Part shown: piece by piece, positions 34,254 through 42,698 of the stretch | Layout of the letters: every line of letters begins with the position of its first letter | Numbering within the stretch: position 1 is the stretch's first letter | Source of the DNA: Bacteroidaceae bacterium | GTDB lineage: Bacteria; Bacteroidota; Bacteroidia; Bacteroidales; Bacteroidaceae | Direction of reading: 5' to 3' | Length of the DNA stretch: 63,830 bases | NCBI GenBank assembly: GCA_900769465.1 | Contig: CAAGGT010000006.1 | Location: 1-63,830 of the forward strand | Made by a program: the position numbers and the translations under genes | The notes under the pieces: generated by a model | What the model saw: the letters and a program-made list of their open reading frames with translations, nothing else | Databases searched by the model: none | Told to the model about the DNA's origin: nothing

Positions 34254-35117
34254 TCAGTATGGTGAATGGATATTAAGGATGTTCTCCTTTTTTACCTTGA
34301 ATATTGTTCTTGTGAATCCCACGGAGAAGGTGTGGCGGTATATGTGGCAGTCGATGCTGTTTATGCGGCTCTGGTAAAGGTCGGCAATGTATGACAGGCG
34401 CAGGGTAGTGCTGTGGCGCTTTCTCCCCACGGGGATGTCGAGCGAGAGGGTATGCCGCATAGAGGGGTTGTTCAAGGGGTGGGTGAATGCCACCACGTTC
34501 CTTGCGTGTCCCAAACCGAATATCTCGTAATAGCTTTGCCCGAACTCGGGTGCGAACATTGCTCCAATTAGCGGGATGTCGACCTGGTAGCGTGCAATCC
34601 ACTCGCTGCGGCGCACTGGGAAATGGTATATTGCCATTCCCGAAGCTGCAAACGTGGTGCGTAGCTTGGCCGCTGCAGGGCTGTTGCCACCGGCAGGGTT
34701 GTAGAGCGCCCCTATCTCAAACTGCATCTGTCCTCCGGCAAGCAATGTGAGCCCTTTGGCAACCCTGAACGGGTGGTATCCGCCCCAGCTCTGGCTTATG
34801 AGACCTGTGTACTGGATGTTGCCCCCTTGTATAGCATATCCTGCCGTGGCATTGAAGATTGTCTGGTATTTCCAACGGTAACTGCCGGTGCGGGCATTGC
34901 GGAACGTCTCGTGATTGAAATTCACTCCAAACCCTTTGTGGTTGTAGTTGCTCAGGTATGTGTCCAGGTTGTTGAGCATTGTAAAACCCAACTGCGAACT
35001 TCTGACAATAATGCGTTCGGGGATTATGGTGTCGGTTACAACAATGTATCGAGCCCTTGACATTGCCGGTATTGTCAGCAATGCAAGGGCTGTGAGTATG
35101 AGGAGTGTTCTTTTCAT
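34254..35117 (-). CDS. DUF3316-type outer membrane beta-barrel protein
   Basis: A 287-residue protein with a signal peptide (MKRTLLILTALALLTIPAMS) and repeated amphipathic beta strands ending in FSVGFTRTIF, as in small outer membrane barrels. The layout matches the DUF3316 family of Bacteroidetes as I recall it. It overlaps the parC stop by four bases (ATGA) and is followed by the S41 peptidase gene. Function unknown. Confidence 0.7.
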   Translation of the reverse strand: MKRTLLILTALALLTIPAMSRARYIVVTDTIIPERIIVRSSQLGFTMLNNLDTYLSNYNHKGFGVNFNHETFRNARTGSYRWKYQTIFNATAGYAIQGGNIQYTGLISQSWGGYHPFRVAKGLTLLAGGQMQFEIGALYNPAGGNSPAAAKLRTTFAASGMAIYHFPVRRSEWIARYQVDIPLIGAMFAPEFGQSYYEIFGLGHARNVVAFTHPLNNPSMRHTLSLDIPVGRKRHSTTLRLSYIADLYQSRINSIDCHIYRHTFSVGFTRTIFKVKKENILNIHSPY

Positions 35118-37756
35118 TCGTTGTCGAAAAGTGAAAGTTGTTCGCCTACCTCGCCTGTGGGTTCTTCTGTTTCCGGTTCTTCGGTCATCTCGGGTGGTGG
35201 CGGGAACTTTGTCGGTTCAAGCTCGATTATTTCGTCAATCTCGTATGTGGTGAGTCTTTTTCCACGTGCCTTGTAGCTCTTTACGCCAATGAACTCGTCG
35301 ACTTCCAGTACAAGCGGTTCGCGGAAATTGTCGTTGCCGCCGAACATCACCTGTATGCGTGGGAACGGTGTTTCGCTGAACCATATCAGTTTGTTCTCCT
35401 TGTTGTCGCCAAGGCAGTTCTGGCGGCGTGCGTTGGCCTCAAGGGTGAATCTCTTTATGTAGGGATATCCCTGTTGCGATGCATCATAGAGGGCTGCACT
35501 CCACACCTTGCCCGGGTCGAATTTTTCAATGATCATCAGGTTGTCATCGAAGTGGTTATTCAGGTCTACAGGCATAATGTCGAACTCGCCGTTCTTGTTT
35601 ATTGCCAGTATCTTGTCGTCGTTGTGGAACTCGCCCAGGAACTCGCCGTGGTTGTCAAAGTTTATGCGCAAGATATCGCGGTCGAACCACACCTGGCGGC
35701 CACCCAGCGTTGAACTGCCGTGCTTTTTGAGCGTGATGCGCAGAACCTCGTTCTTGGTGAGTATGTTGCCCATTGACTGACGTCCCTTTATGGCTATTGT
35801 GCTGAAATCCTTCTCGATGATGGAGTTCCTGAGCCTGGGGTTGGGGCGCAGCATTACTTTGATTACCTCGGCCTCGCCATTGGGGTTGGCTGTAAAGTAT
35901 GCAACCTTTGAACCCGGTGTGCCTTGCGTGAGGTCATATTCGCGGTCGCGTGTCATTCCCGTAGCTGCAAAACGCTTAATGTAATGTATGCCGTTCTTTC
36001 CGTCGCGGTACACTGCGTTGTAAATGGTGCGTTTGTCGTTCTTTTTGAATACATCGACAAAAATCACGTTCTTTCCCACGAACAACTTCTCGCTCACCTT
36101 GACAACCTTGTACTTTCCGTCCTTGTAGAAGAGGATGATGTCATCAATGTCGGAACAGTTGGTGACGAACTCGTCCTTCTTTAGTGATGTTCCGATGAAT
36201 CCTTCGGCACGGTTGATGTAGAGCTTCTGGTTGGCCTCCACGACTTTTGCTGCCACGATGGTGTCAAAATTGCGTATCTCGGTCTGGCGTGGGTAGCGCG
36301 CTCCGTACTTCTCCTTGAGCATTGTGAACCATTTGATGGTTACGGCGGTCATCTGTCCTAGCTGTTTGTCTATATCGGCAATGTCCTTTTTGAGACGTGC
36401 TATCAGTTCATCGGCCTTCTCTTTGTTGAAACGCAGGATGCGTGCCATCTTTATCTCCATCAGGCGCAACAGGTCGTCGCGTGTTATCTCGCGTATAAAG
36501 TCCTTCTTGTATGGCTCAAGGCGTAGGTCGATGTGTGCCAGTGCAGTGTCCATGTCGGGTGCCTGCTCAAACTCCTTGTCCTTGTATATGCGCTCCTCGA
36601 TGAAGATGCTCTCTAACGATGCGAAATGCAGCTGTTCGAGCAACTCGCCCTTGCGTATTTGCAGCTCAAGGCGCAACAGTTCCTTGGTGCTGTCTACCGA
36701 GCGGCGTAGTAGCTCACTCACAGTGAGGAACACCGGTGTCTGGTTGTCAATGACACAGCAACAGGGAGTGATGCTTATCTCGCAGTCGGTGAAGGCGTAG
36801 AGCGCATCGATGGTCTTGTCGCTCGAAACGCCCGGTGCAAGCTGCACCAGAATCTCTACCTTGTCCGATGTGTTGTCGTCAATCTTGCGTATCTTGATTT
36901 TTCCGTTGTCCACAGCCTTGAGGATTGACTCAATGACGAGAGGTGTTGTCTTTCCGAACGGTATCTCGGTGATTGTTAGTGTTTTGTTGTCGTCCGACTT
37001 TGTGATTTTGGCACGTATGCGCACACGGCCCGTGCGGTCACCGTCGTGGTAGCGCGATACGTCTATGCATCCGCCTGTCTGGAAATCGGGATATAGCTGG
37101 AAATCCTCATTCTTCAGGTATGATATTGCAGCATCGCACACCTCGTTGAAATTGTGTGGCAGAATCTTTGACGAGAGTCCCACCGCAATACCTTCGACAC
37201 CGTGTACCAACAGCAACGGGAATTTTACAGGCAGGGTGATGGGCTCCTTGTTGCGCCCGTCGTATGACAGTTTCCACTCTGTTGTCTTTGGGTTGAACAC
37301 CACGTCGTGGGCAAAATGTGACAGGCGTGCCTCGATGTATCGTGGTGCAGCGGCCGAGTCGCCGGTGAGTATGTTACCCCAGTTTCCCTGGCAGTCGATG
37401 AGATAGTCCTTCTGTCCCATCTGCACAAGTGCTCCGGCAATTGAGGCATCGCCGTGTGGGTGGTACTGCATTGTGTGTCCCACCACGTTCGCAACCTTGT
37501 TGTAGCGCCCGTCGTCAAGTTCGCGCATGGCGTGCAGAATGCGTCGTTGCACCGGTTTCAGGCCGTCGTACAAGTGCGGCACGGCGCGCTCCAGAATAAC
37601 GTATGATGCATAGTCCAGGAACCAGTTCCTGTACATCCCGGTCAGCTTGTGTGTCACGTCACCGGTGTTGTTGTATTGGCTGTGTTCACCCAGGCTGCCG
37701 TCGGTCATCTCATCTGCGGTATTGATGTTTTCGTCAAGTTCGTCGTTGTAGTCCAT
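35114..37756 (-). CDS. parC: DNA topoisomerase IV subunit A
   Basis: An 880-residue type IIA topoisomerase A subunit. The breakage-reunion domain has the QRRILHAM and YHPHGD region and the catalytic Tyr in AAPRYIEARLS near 139; the tower and coiled coil follow, then a C-terminal beta-pinwheel with degenerate blades. It lacks a clear GyrA box, and the N-terminus (YRNWFLDYASYVILERAVP) fits the ParC branch of Bacteroidetes better than GyrA. The acidic tail ends EQLSLFDNE. It heads a three-gene operon and is divergent from glyS. Confidence 0.9.
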   Translation of the reverse strand: MDYNDELDENINTADEMTDGSLGEHSQYNNTGDVTHKLTGMYRNWFLDYASYVILERAVPHLYDGLKPVQRRILHAMRELDDGRYNKVANVVGHTMQYHPHGDASIAGALVQMGQKDYLIDCQGNWGNILTGDSAAAPRYIEARLSHFAHDVVFNPKTTEWKLSYDGRNKEPITLPVKFPLLLVHGVEGIAVGLSSKILPHNFNEVCDAAISYLKNEDFQLYPDFQTGGCIDVSRYHDGDRTGRVRIRAKITKSDDNKTLTITEIPFGKTTPLVIESILKAVDNGKIKIRKIDDNTSDKVEILVQLAPGVSSDKTIDALYAFTDCEISITPCCCVIDNQTPVFLTVSELLRRSVDSTKELLRLELQIRKGELLEQLHFASLESIFIEERIYKDKEFEQAPDMDTALAHIDLRLEPYKKDFIREITRDDLLRLMEIKMARILRFNKEKADELIARLKKDIADIDKQLGQMTAVTIKWFTMLKEKYGARYPRQTEIRNFDTIVAAKVVEANQKLYINRAEGFIGTSLKKDEFVTNCSDIDDIILFYKDGKYKVVKVSEKLFVGKNVIFVDVFKKNDKRTIYNAVYRDGKNGIHYIKRFAATGMTRDREYDLTQGTPGSKVAYFTANPNGEAEVIKVMLRPNPRLRNSIIEKDFSTIAIKGRQSMGNILTKNEVLRITLKKHGSSTLGGRQVWFDRDILRINFDNHGEFLGEFHNDDKILAINKNGEFDIMPVDLNNHFDDNLMIIEKFDPGKVWSAALYDASQQGYPYIKRFTLEANARRQNCLGDNKENKLIWFSETPFPRIQVMFGGNDNFREPLVLEVDEFIGVKSYKARGKRLTTYEIDEIIELEPTKFPPPPEMTEEPETEEPTGEVGEQLSLFDNE

Positions 37757-37809
37757 AATTGTTGTGAGCGGCAGAGTGCCGCTTTTGTCCGTAAACGTTG
37801 TTTAACACG

Positions 37810-37817
37810 CAAATATA
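37810..37817 (-). promoter_or_regulatory. -7 box of the parC operon
   Basis: TATATTTG on the minus strand, about 55 bases before the parC start; a -33 TTTG is only approximate (TTCA at 19 bases). Confidence 0.5.
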
Positions 37818-37911
37818 GTCAAAATTAACGAAATAATGAAATTTTGAATGGTTTTGACTCTGTGTGCGAAAGAATTTGTGCTTATTCCATTTACGTCTGC
37901 GATTCTTTTTG

Positions 37912-37919
37912 TACATTTG
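37912..37919 (+). promoter_or_regulatory. -7 box of glyS
   Basis: TACATTTG followed by C, 41 bases before the glyS start; a TTTA lies 18 bases upstream in the -33 position. Confidence 0.55.
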
Positions 37920-37960
37920 CAAGATAAAAATTAGATAATATAAATTAAATATATTTTAAT

Positions 37961-39502
37961 ATGGCACAAGAAGACGTTTTTAAGAAAGTAGTTGCGCATT
38001 GCAAAGAGTATGGTTTCGTGTTCCCCTCAAGCGACATTTATGATGGCTTGGGCGCGGTGTATGACTACGGACAGATGGGTGTGGAACTCAAGAATAACAT
38101 AAAGACCTATTGGTGGCAGAGCATGGTGTTGCTCAATGACAACATTGTAGGTATTGACTCTGCAATCTTCATGCATCCTACGATTTGGAAGGCTTCGGGC
38201 CACGTGGATGCATTCAATGACCCCCTCATCGACAACCGTGACTCCAAGAAGCGCTACCGCGCCGATGTACTCATCGAGGAGCAGATTGCAAAGTATGAGG
38301 AGAAGATGGAGAAAGAGGCAGCGAAGGCTGCTAAGCGTTTCGGCGACTCTTTCAACCGCGAACTCTTCATGGAGACAAACCCCAAGGTGCTTGCCGAGAA
38401 GGAGAAACGCGATGCCCTGCAGGCACGTTTTGCAAAGGCACTCAATGAGATGAACCTTGATGAGCTGCGCCAGATAATCATTGACGAGGAGATTGCTTGC
38501 CCAATCTCGGGTACACGTAACTGGACCGAGGTACGTCAGTTCAACCTCATGTTCTCTACCGAGATGGGTTCAACTGCCGATGGTGCAATGAAGGTGTATC
38601 TCCGCCCCGAGACAGCACAGGGTATCTTTGTCAACTATCTGAACGTACAGAAGACTGGTCGTATGCGTGTTCCCTTCGGTATCGCACAGATTGGTAAGGC
38701 ATTCCGCAACGAGATTGTAGCACGTCAGTTCATCTTCCGCATGCGCGAGTTCGAGCAGATGGAGATGCAGTTCTTTGTACGTCCCGGTAGCGAACTCGAG
38801 TGGTTCAACAAGTGGAAGGAAACACGTCTTGCTTGGCACAAGGCTCTTGGCTTCGGTGACGATGCATACCGTTTCCACGACCACGACAAGTTGGCCCACT
38901 ATGCAAATGCCGCAACCGACATCGAGTTCCGCATGCCATTCGGCTTCAAGGAGGTCGAGGGTATTCACTCACGTACCGATTTCGACCTTGGCCAACACGA
39001 GAAGTATTCAGGCAAGAACATCAAGTACTTTGATCCCGAGACAAACGAGAGCTACACTCCATATGTGATTGAGACATCTATCGGTGTTGACCGTATGTTC
39101 CTCAGCGTCATGTGTGCATCGTACTGCGAGGAGAAGCTCGAGAACGGCGAGACACGTGTGGTCCTCCGTCTGCCTGCAGCTCTTGCGCCTGTGAAACTTG
39201 CGGTTCTTCCTCTTGTCAAGAAGGATGGTCTGCCCGAGAAGGCACGTGAGATCATGAATGAACTCAAGTTCAACTTCAATTGTTATTACGAGGAGAAGGA
39301 TTCTATCGGTAAGCGTTACCGTCGTATGGATGCCATCGGTACTCCATACTGCGTGACAATTGACCACCAGACATTGGAGGACGGTATGGTGACATTGCGT
39401 GAGCGTGATACAATGGAGCAGCGCCGCGTTGCCATTGCCGACCTGCGTAATATTATCCAGGATAATGTGAGCATCACATCCCTTTTGAAGAAACTGTCAT
39501 AA
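37961..39502 (+). CDS. glyS: Glycyl-tRNA synthetase, single-chain class II
   Basis: A 513-residue homodimer-type glycyl-tRNA synthetase. Class II motifs visible: motif 1 region near DYGQMGVELKNNI, motif 2 FRNEIVARQFIFRMREFEQME near 250, motif 3 GVDRMFLSVM near 373, and a C-terminal anticodon-binding domain (VAVLPLV-like LAVLPLVKKDGL). The conserved N-terminal GFVFPSSDIYDGLGAVYDYG is typical. It is followed 9 bases later by an FKBP-type isomerase gene, a pairing usual in Bacteroides. Confidence 0.97.
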   Translation: MAQEDVFKKVVAHCKEYGFVFPSSDIYDGLGAVYDYGQMGVELKNNIKTYWWQSMVLLNDNIVGIDSAIFMHPTIWKASGHVDAFNDPLIDNRDSKKRYRADVLIEEQIAKYEEKMEKEAAKAAKRFGDSFNRELFMETNPKVLAEKEKRDALQARFAKALNEMNLDELRQIIIDEEIACPISGTRNWTEVRQFNLMFSTEMGSTADGAMKVYLRPETAQGIFVNYLNVQKTGRMRVPFGIAQIGKAFRNEIVARQFIFRMREFEQMEMQFFVRPGSELEWFNKWKETRLAWHKALGFGDDAYRFHDHDKLAHYANAATDIEFRMPFGFKEVEGIHSRTDFDLGQHEKYSGKNIKYFDPETNESYTPYVIETSIGVDRMFLSVMCASYCEEKLENGETRVVLRLPAALAPVKLAVLPLVKKDGLPEKAREIMNELKFNFNCYYEEKDSIGKRYRRMDAIGTPYCVTIDHQTLEDGMVTLRERDTMEQRRVAIADLRNIIQDNVSITSLLKKLS

Positions 39503-39511
39503 TAACAGATA

Positions 39512-40087
39512 ATGAAAGATATAAGAATATTATTGTCGCTTGTGTTGTCGGTCCTCTTTGGACTGACATCGTGCGACGAGAGTACCGAGGCCGGCGAGTT
39601 CGACAATTGGCAGGAGCGCAATACCCATTTTATCGATTCGATAGCAGCCGTTGCGCGTGACAATGCCGATGGCGATTGGAAGGTTTTCCTTGCCCAAGGT
39701 CTTGACCCTGCAAAGCAGTGGGGCAACGGCTACTATGTGTATTGCCAGGTTATCGAGGAGGGTAGTGGAACAGCGCACCCGCTCTTTACCGACAGCGTTG
39801 TAGTTAACTACAGCGGCCGTCTTATGCCTTCGGCAACATACCCCGACGGTTATCAGTTCGACAGCAGCTATACCGGTGAACTGAATCCTTCGTTCAATGT
39901 GCCGGCAACCCTGCCGCTCAATGAGACTGTTCCCGGTTTTTATACCGCTATTCAGAATATGACCGATGGTGACCGTTGGAAGGTCTATATCCCATATATG
40001 TTGGGCTATGGTGTTAACGGTTCGTCGGGCATTCCGGGATACTCCACTCTGGTGTTCGATATAAATCTTGTCTCATTTCATCATTGA
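39512..40087 (+). CDS. FKBP-type peptidyl-prolyl isomerase lipoprotein
   Basis: A 191-residue lipoprotein: signal peptide and lipobox (LTSC, Cys21), a helical linker, then an FKBP domain with VVNYSGRLM near 108, FDSSYTGELNP, VPGFYTAIQNMTDGDRWKVY and YGVNGSSGIPGYSTLVFDI, which is the FKBP signature. It folds envelope proteins by proline isomerisation. It is 9 bases after glyS and precedes the DUF3467 gene. Confidence 0.9.
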   Translation: MKDIRILLSLVLSVLFGLTSCDESTEAGEFDNWQERNTHFIDSIAAVARDNADGDWKVFLAQGLDPAKQWGNGYYVYCQVIEEGSGTAHPLFTDSVVVNYSGRLMPSATYPDGYQFDSSYTGELNPSFNVPATLPLNETVPGFYTAIQNMTDGDRWKVYIPYMLGYGVNGSSGIPGYSTLVFDINLVSFHH

Positions 40088-40105
40088 TAATACCCCTAAG
40101 TCATT

Positions 40106-40408
40106 ATGGAAATGAAGGAGAATCAGTTGCAGATAGAGCTTAAAGAGGATATTGCAGAGGGTACATATTCAAACCTTGCAATTATAGCGCACTCCACATC
40201 AGAGTTTGTCTTTGACTTTGTGCGTATGATGCCCGGTGTCAACAAGGCGAAGGTGAAATCAAGGATTGTCATGACTCCCGAACACGCAAAACGCCTTGCA
40301 ATGGCATTGCAGGATAACCTTATGAGATACGAGGCGCAGTTTGGCGAGATTCGTATGCCCGAACGCGGGGGATATGCTCCGGGGGCACCTTTTAAGGTTG
40401 AAGCCTAA
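40106..40408 (+). CDS. DUF3467 family protein
   Basis: A 100-residue cytoplasmic protein. The segment YSNLAIIAHSTSEFVFDFVR … VKSRIVMTPEHAKRLA is characteristic of DUF3467, a short family common in Bacteroidetes with no proven role (it resembles phage and gas-vesicle-neighbour proteins called 'DUF3467'). It ends the glyS operon, before a strong terminator. Confidence 0.85.
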   Translation: MEMKENQLQIELKEDIAEGTYSNLAIIAHSTSEFVFDFVRMMPGVNKAKVKSRIVMTPEHAKRLAMALQDNLMRYEAQFGEIRMPERGGYAPGAPFKVEA

Positions 40409-40461
40409 ATAAAAGTTCACTAAAAAGGTGATAACTGCGTTACGCTTGTCCACGCATATTT

Positions 40462-40514
40462 ATCATACACGAAAAAGAGTCACGCATTGTGCGTGACTCT
40501 TTTTCGTGTATGAT
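40462..40514. terminator. Bidirectional terminator with 25-bp perfect stem
   Basis: Bases 40462-40486 pair with 40490-40514 around TTG. It contains an A-run and a T-run in the arms and separates the glyS operon from the convergent AraC gene. Confidence 0.9.
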
Positions 40515-40516
40515 GT

Positions 40517-41383
40517 TTAATCTACCATAACTCCGTTAGATCGGAACTCCGACAGTGAATAGCCTGTGTGACGTTTGAAATAGCGGTTCAGGTAACTCTG
40601 GTCGGGGAAATGGAATTCGTTCACCAGTTCCTGGAAACTCTTGTGTGTGTATATGAGGTTCACCTCCAACTCTATTATGGTGAAATGGTCGATGATCTCC
40701 TTTGCGTTCTGCCCGCTTGCACGTTGGCAGATGGCATTGAGATGGCGGGTTGAAACTCTCATCTTGTCGGCATAGAACTGTACCGACCTGTCATCGCGGA
40801 AATGGTTCGTGAGCAGTATCCTGAACTCATAGAATTGTTTGTCCCTGCTCTCGCTGATGTGTTCCTTTGCCAGTGTGCGGTGTGTCTTGCTTACGTGCTG
40901 TATGTATAGCAACAGTGAATTCACGGCAAGGGTTACATTCTGGCGGCAATAGTCCATCTTGTCATCGTTGCATCCGGCTTCAATGTCAAGGATATCTATC
41001 TGACGGAATATGTTGTTCAGGAACTCTCTCTCGAGATTGCTGTTGCCACCCTGGTGGGGACGGCACTCTATGGCCTGTATTGTCTCGGGGCTCATTGTGC
41101 AACGTGCTGCCAGCCAGATGTGTTTTGAGAGGCCGAGCAGGCGCGACGAGAAATCACTTGTTATATCAAGCAACAGAATGTTGGAGCCTGTGGGGCATAT
41201 TATCAGCTGTCCCGGGGTGAAGCGGAACTTCTGTCCGTCGATGGTGAAGAGCGCTTCGCCGCTCAAGCAGAAGAATATTGATGTGTGCTGCAACTGGTAT
41301 ACGTGCTGCACGAATTGTTGCAGTGACGATTGTGTCGTTGCAAAGCCTTGCAACGGCAGTTTTTTAAGATAGATATTGTGCAT
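40517..41383 (-). CDS. AraC family transcriptional regulator
   Basis: A 288-residue regulator. Residues about 30-75 form a cupin-like sensor (SIFFCLSGEALFTIDGQKFR); residues about 185-285 form the double helix-turn-helix, with MRVSTRHLNAICQRASG and FHFPDQSYLNRYFKRHTGYS. The gene is monocistronic, bounded by the terminator at 40462-40514. Its promoter is close to consensus and carries an 11-base direct repeat that could be its own operator. Target genes cannot be told; mntP, tmRNA and the glyS operon are merely neighbours. Confidence 0.93.
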   Translation of the reverse strand: MHNIYLKKLPLQGFATTQSSLQQFVQHVYQLQHTSIFFCLSGEALFTIDGQKFRFTPGQLIICPTGSNILLLDITSDFSSRLLGLSKHIWLAARCTMSPETIQAIECRPHQGGNSNLEREFLNNIFRQIDILDIEAGCNDDKMDYCRQNVTLAVNSLLLYIQHVSKTHRTLAKEHISESRDKQFYEFRILLTNHFRDDRSVQFYADKMRVSTRHLNAICQRASGQNAKEIIDHFTIIELEVNLIYTHKSFQELVNEFHFPDQSYLNRYFKRHTGYSLSEFRSNGVMVD

Positions 41384-41422
41384 AATCCCCTTTTTTCTTG
41401 TGTTGTTTCAGTTTTTACGTTG

Positions 41423-41453
41423 CAAATGTAGTCAAAATGTACAATATGGCAAA
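41423..41453 (-). promoter_or_regulatory. Consensus promoter of the AraC gene
   Basis: On the minus strand TTTG (41450-41453), 19 bases, then TACATTTG (41423-41430): an exact match to the Bacteroidetes -33/-7 consensus, about 40 bases before the start codon. Confidence 0.8.
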
Positions 41454-41468
41454 GCGTAAAATGTACAA
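41434..41468 (-). promoter_or_regulatory. 11-base direct repeat, possible operator of the AraC regulator
   Basis: TTGTACATTTT occurs at 41434-41444 and again at 41458-41468 (24 bases apart, about two helical turns), flanking the -33 box. AraC proteins often bind pairs of direct repeats in this arrangement; autoregulation is inferred. Confidence 0.45.
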
Positions 41469-41543
41469 ATGTGTAAATAAGGGATAAGGATTGTAATTTA
41501 TGGTTGTCGCCTGAAGTTCTGCACGCAGGAAAGTGGTAAAAAA

Positions 41544-41574
41544 CATGGCTGCCGATTTTAAATCGGCAGCCATG
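41544..41574 (-). terminator. Terminator of tmRNA
   Basis: Perfect 15-bp arms (41544-41558 and 41560-41574) followed on the minus strand by a run of T, just beyond the tmRNA 3' end. Confidence 0.85.
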
Positions 41575-41597
41575 TTTCAAAGCAAGTTTTTGTGGTG

Positions 41598-41992
41598 TGG
41601 AGCTAGAGGGAGTCGAACCCTCGTCCAAACAGGGAAACCATATGCTTTCTACACGCTTAGTCATCGGTTGGGTTTTCGAGCGTAGGCAAGACCGCGACCG
41701 CCAACCTGCGCCTTATCCTCTGAAATGTCGCCATTGCATCGAGGCCTGCAATGGTTAGTCCCGATTTGCCTGCACCACCGTATCGGATTGCTTCGGAACA
41801 ACAGCGTCCGGGTGATGTCTCGTCCCCGCACCTGGTGCAGGGATTAAGCTAATCTACTATACTTCGATTAAGCAGCAAGAGCGTAATTGTTGTTGCCAGA
41901 TAAATTTTTGCCTGCTCATATTATAGTGCGAACCGGCAATGCACTGCGTGCTTACATACCTTTTCTACCCGCTGTCAAATCCAGATAGCCCC
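41598..41992 (-). ncRNA. ssrA: Transfer-messenger RNA
   Basis: The 5' end GGGGCTATCTGGATTTGACA and the 3' T-arm GAGGGTTCGACTCCCTC with TAGCTCC pair as the tRNA-like domain. The reading frame GGC AAC AAC AAT TAC GCT CTT GCT GCT TAA encodes the tag GNNNYALAA, preceded by the conserved TTATCT; the resume codon is taken as GGC by analogy to Bacteroides tmRNA. The RNA of about 395 bases rescues stalled ribosomes. CCA appears not to be encoded directly after the discriminator. Confidence 0.96.
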
Positions 41993-42007
41993 AGTTGTAA
42001 GAGAGTG

Positions 42008-42038
42008 CAAAGGTATGGGCATTTTTTTTTTTTTGCAA
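42008..42038 (-). promoter_or_regulatory. Promoter of tmRNA
   Basis: Minus strand: TTG (42036-42038), 20 bases that include a run of 13 A, then TACCTTTG (42008-42015), 16 bases before the RNA 5' end. Confidence 0.7.
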
Positions 42039-42088
42039 CAGCTTTGATTCTTTTTATGGTTTTTAAGGCATATATATAATAAATAATG

Positions 42089-42096
42089 TATTTTTG
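42089..42096 (+). promoter_or_regulatory. -7 box of mntP
   Basis: TATTTTTG, 24 bases before the mntP start codon. The -33 element is not clear. Confidence 0.45.
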
Positions 42097-42119
42097 TATG
42101 GAAATACCGTACGTTTACT

Positions 42120-42695
42120 ATGACACATATTGAGGTTTGGCTTATGGCACTAGCTCTTGCTATGGATTGTTTTGCCGTTTCCATAGCAAGCGGCATCTTC
42201 TTTAAAAAGGTTGTGTGGAGGCCCATGCTTGCAATGGCATTCCTGTTTGGTTTCTTCCAGGCCCTCAACCCGTTCTTGGGCTGGTGGGGAACCGACCTGT
42301 GTCGCGAACTCATAGAGAGCGTCGACCATTGGCTCGCTTTTGGAATATTGGGCTTTATGGGTGTGAGAATGATTGCCGAGTCCTTTAAAGAAGAGGAGAA
42401 GAAACGCTTCAATCCGCGCCGTTATAAGGTGATTTTTACATTGGCCATAGCCACAAGCATTGATGCGTTGGCTGTGGGTATCTCCTTCTCGTGTATGGGG
42501 TATGTGAGTGCTGCGTCGCTCTGCTATCCGCTGGCGGTAATATTCCTTGTGTCGTTCGTCATGACCATCGTGGGCTTGGCATTAGGACTCAAGTGCGGCA
42601 ACGGCTTTGCAAAGAGACTGCATGCCGAAATGTGGGGCGGAATAATTCTCCTGCTCATTGGCACCAGAGTGCTGATTGAGCATCTCACTGCCTGA
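42120..42695 (+). CDS. mntP: Putative manganese efflux pump
   Basis: A 191-residue inner-membrane protein with six predicted helices in two repeats. Each repeat carries the conserved acidic motif: LAMDCFAVSIASG near residue 16 and ATSIDALAVGISF near 112. This is the MntP family of Mn(II) exporters. The gene is followed after 3 bases by the CcsBA gene. No manganese riboswitch (yybP-ykoY) is seen before it; only 120 bases separate it from tmRNA. Confidence 0.9.
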   Translation: MTHIEVWLMALALAMDCFAVSIASGIFFKKVVWRPMLAMAFLFGFFQALNPFLGWWGTDLCRELIESVDHWLAFGILGFMGVRMIAESFKEEEKKRFNPRRYKVIFTLAIATSIDALAVGISFSCMGYVSAASLCYPLAVIFLVSFVMTIVGLALGLKCGNGFAKRLHAEMWGGIILLLIGTRVLIEHLTA

Positions 42696-42698
42696 CGT

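Noticed and set aside
41263..41664. 133-residue minus-strand frame upstream of the AraC gene
   Set aside because: It spans the tmRNA 3' end, a terminator and the AraC gene in another frame.
42020..42119. Manganese (yybP-ykoY) riboswitch before mntP
   Set aside because: Only about 120 bases lie between tmRNA and mntP; they are AT-rich and show none of the riboswitch helices.
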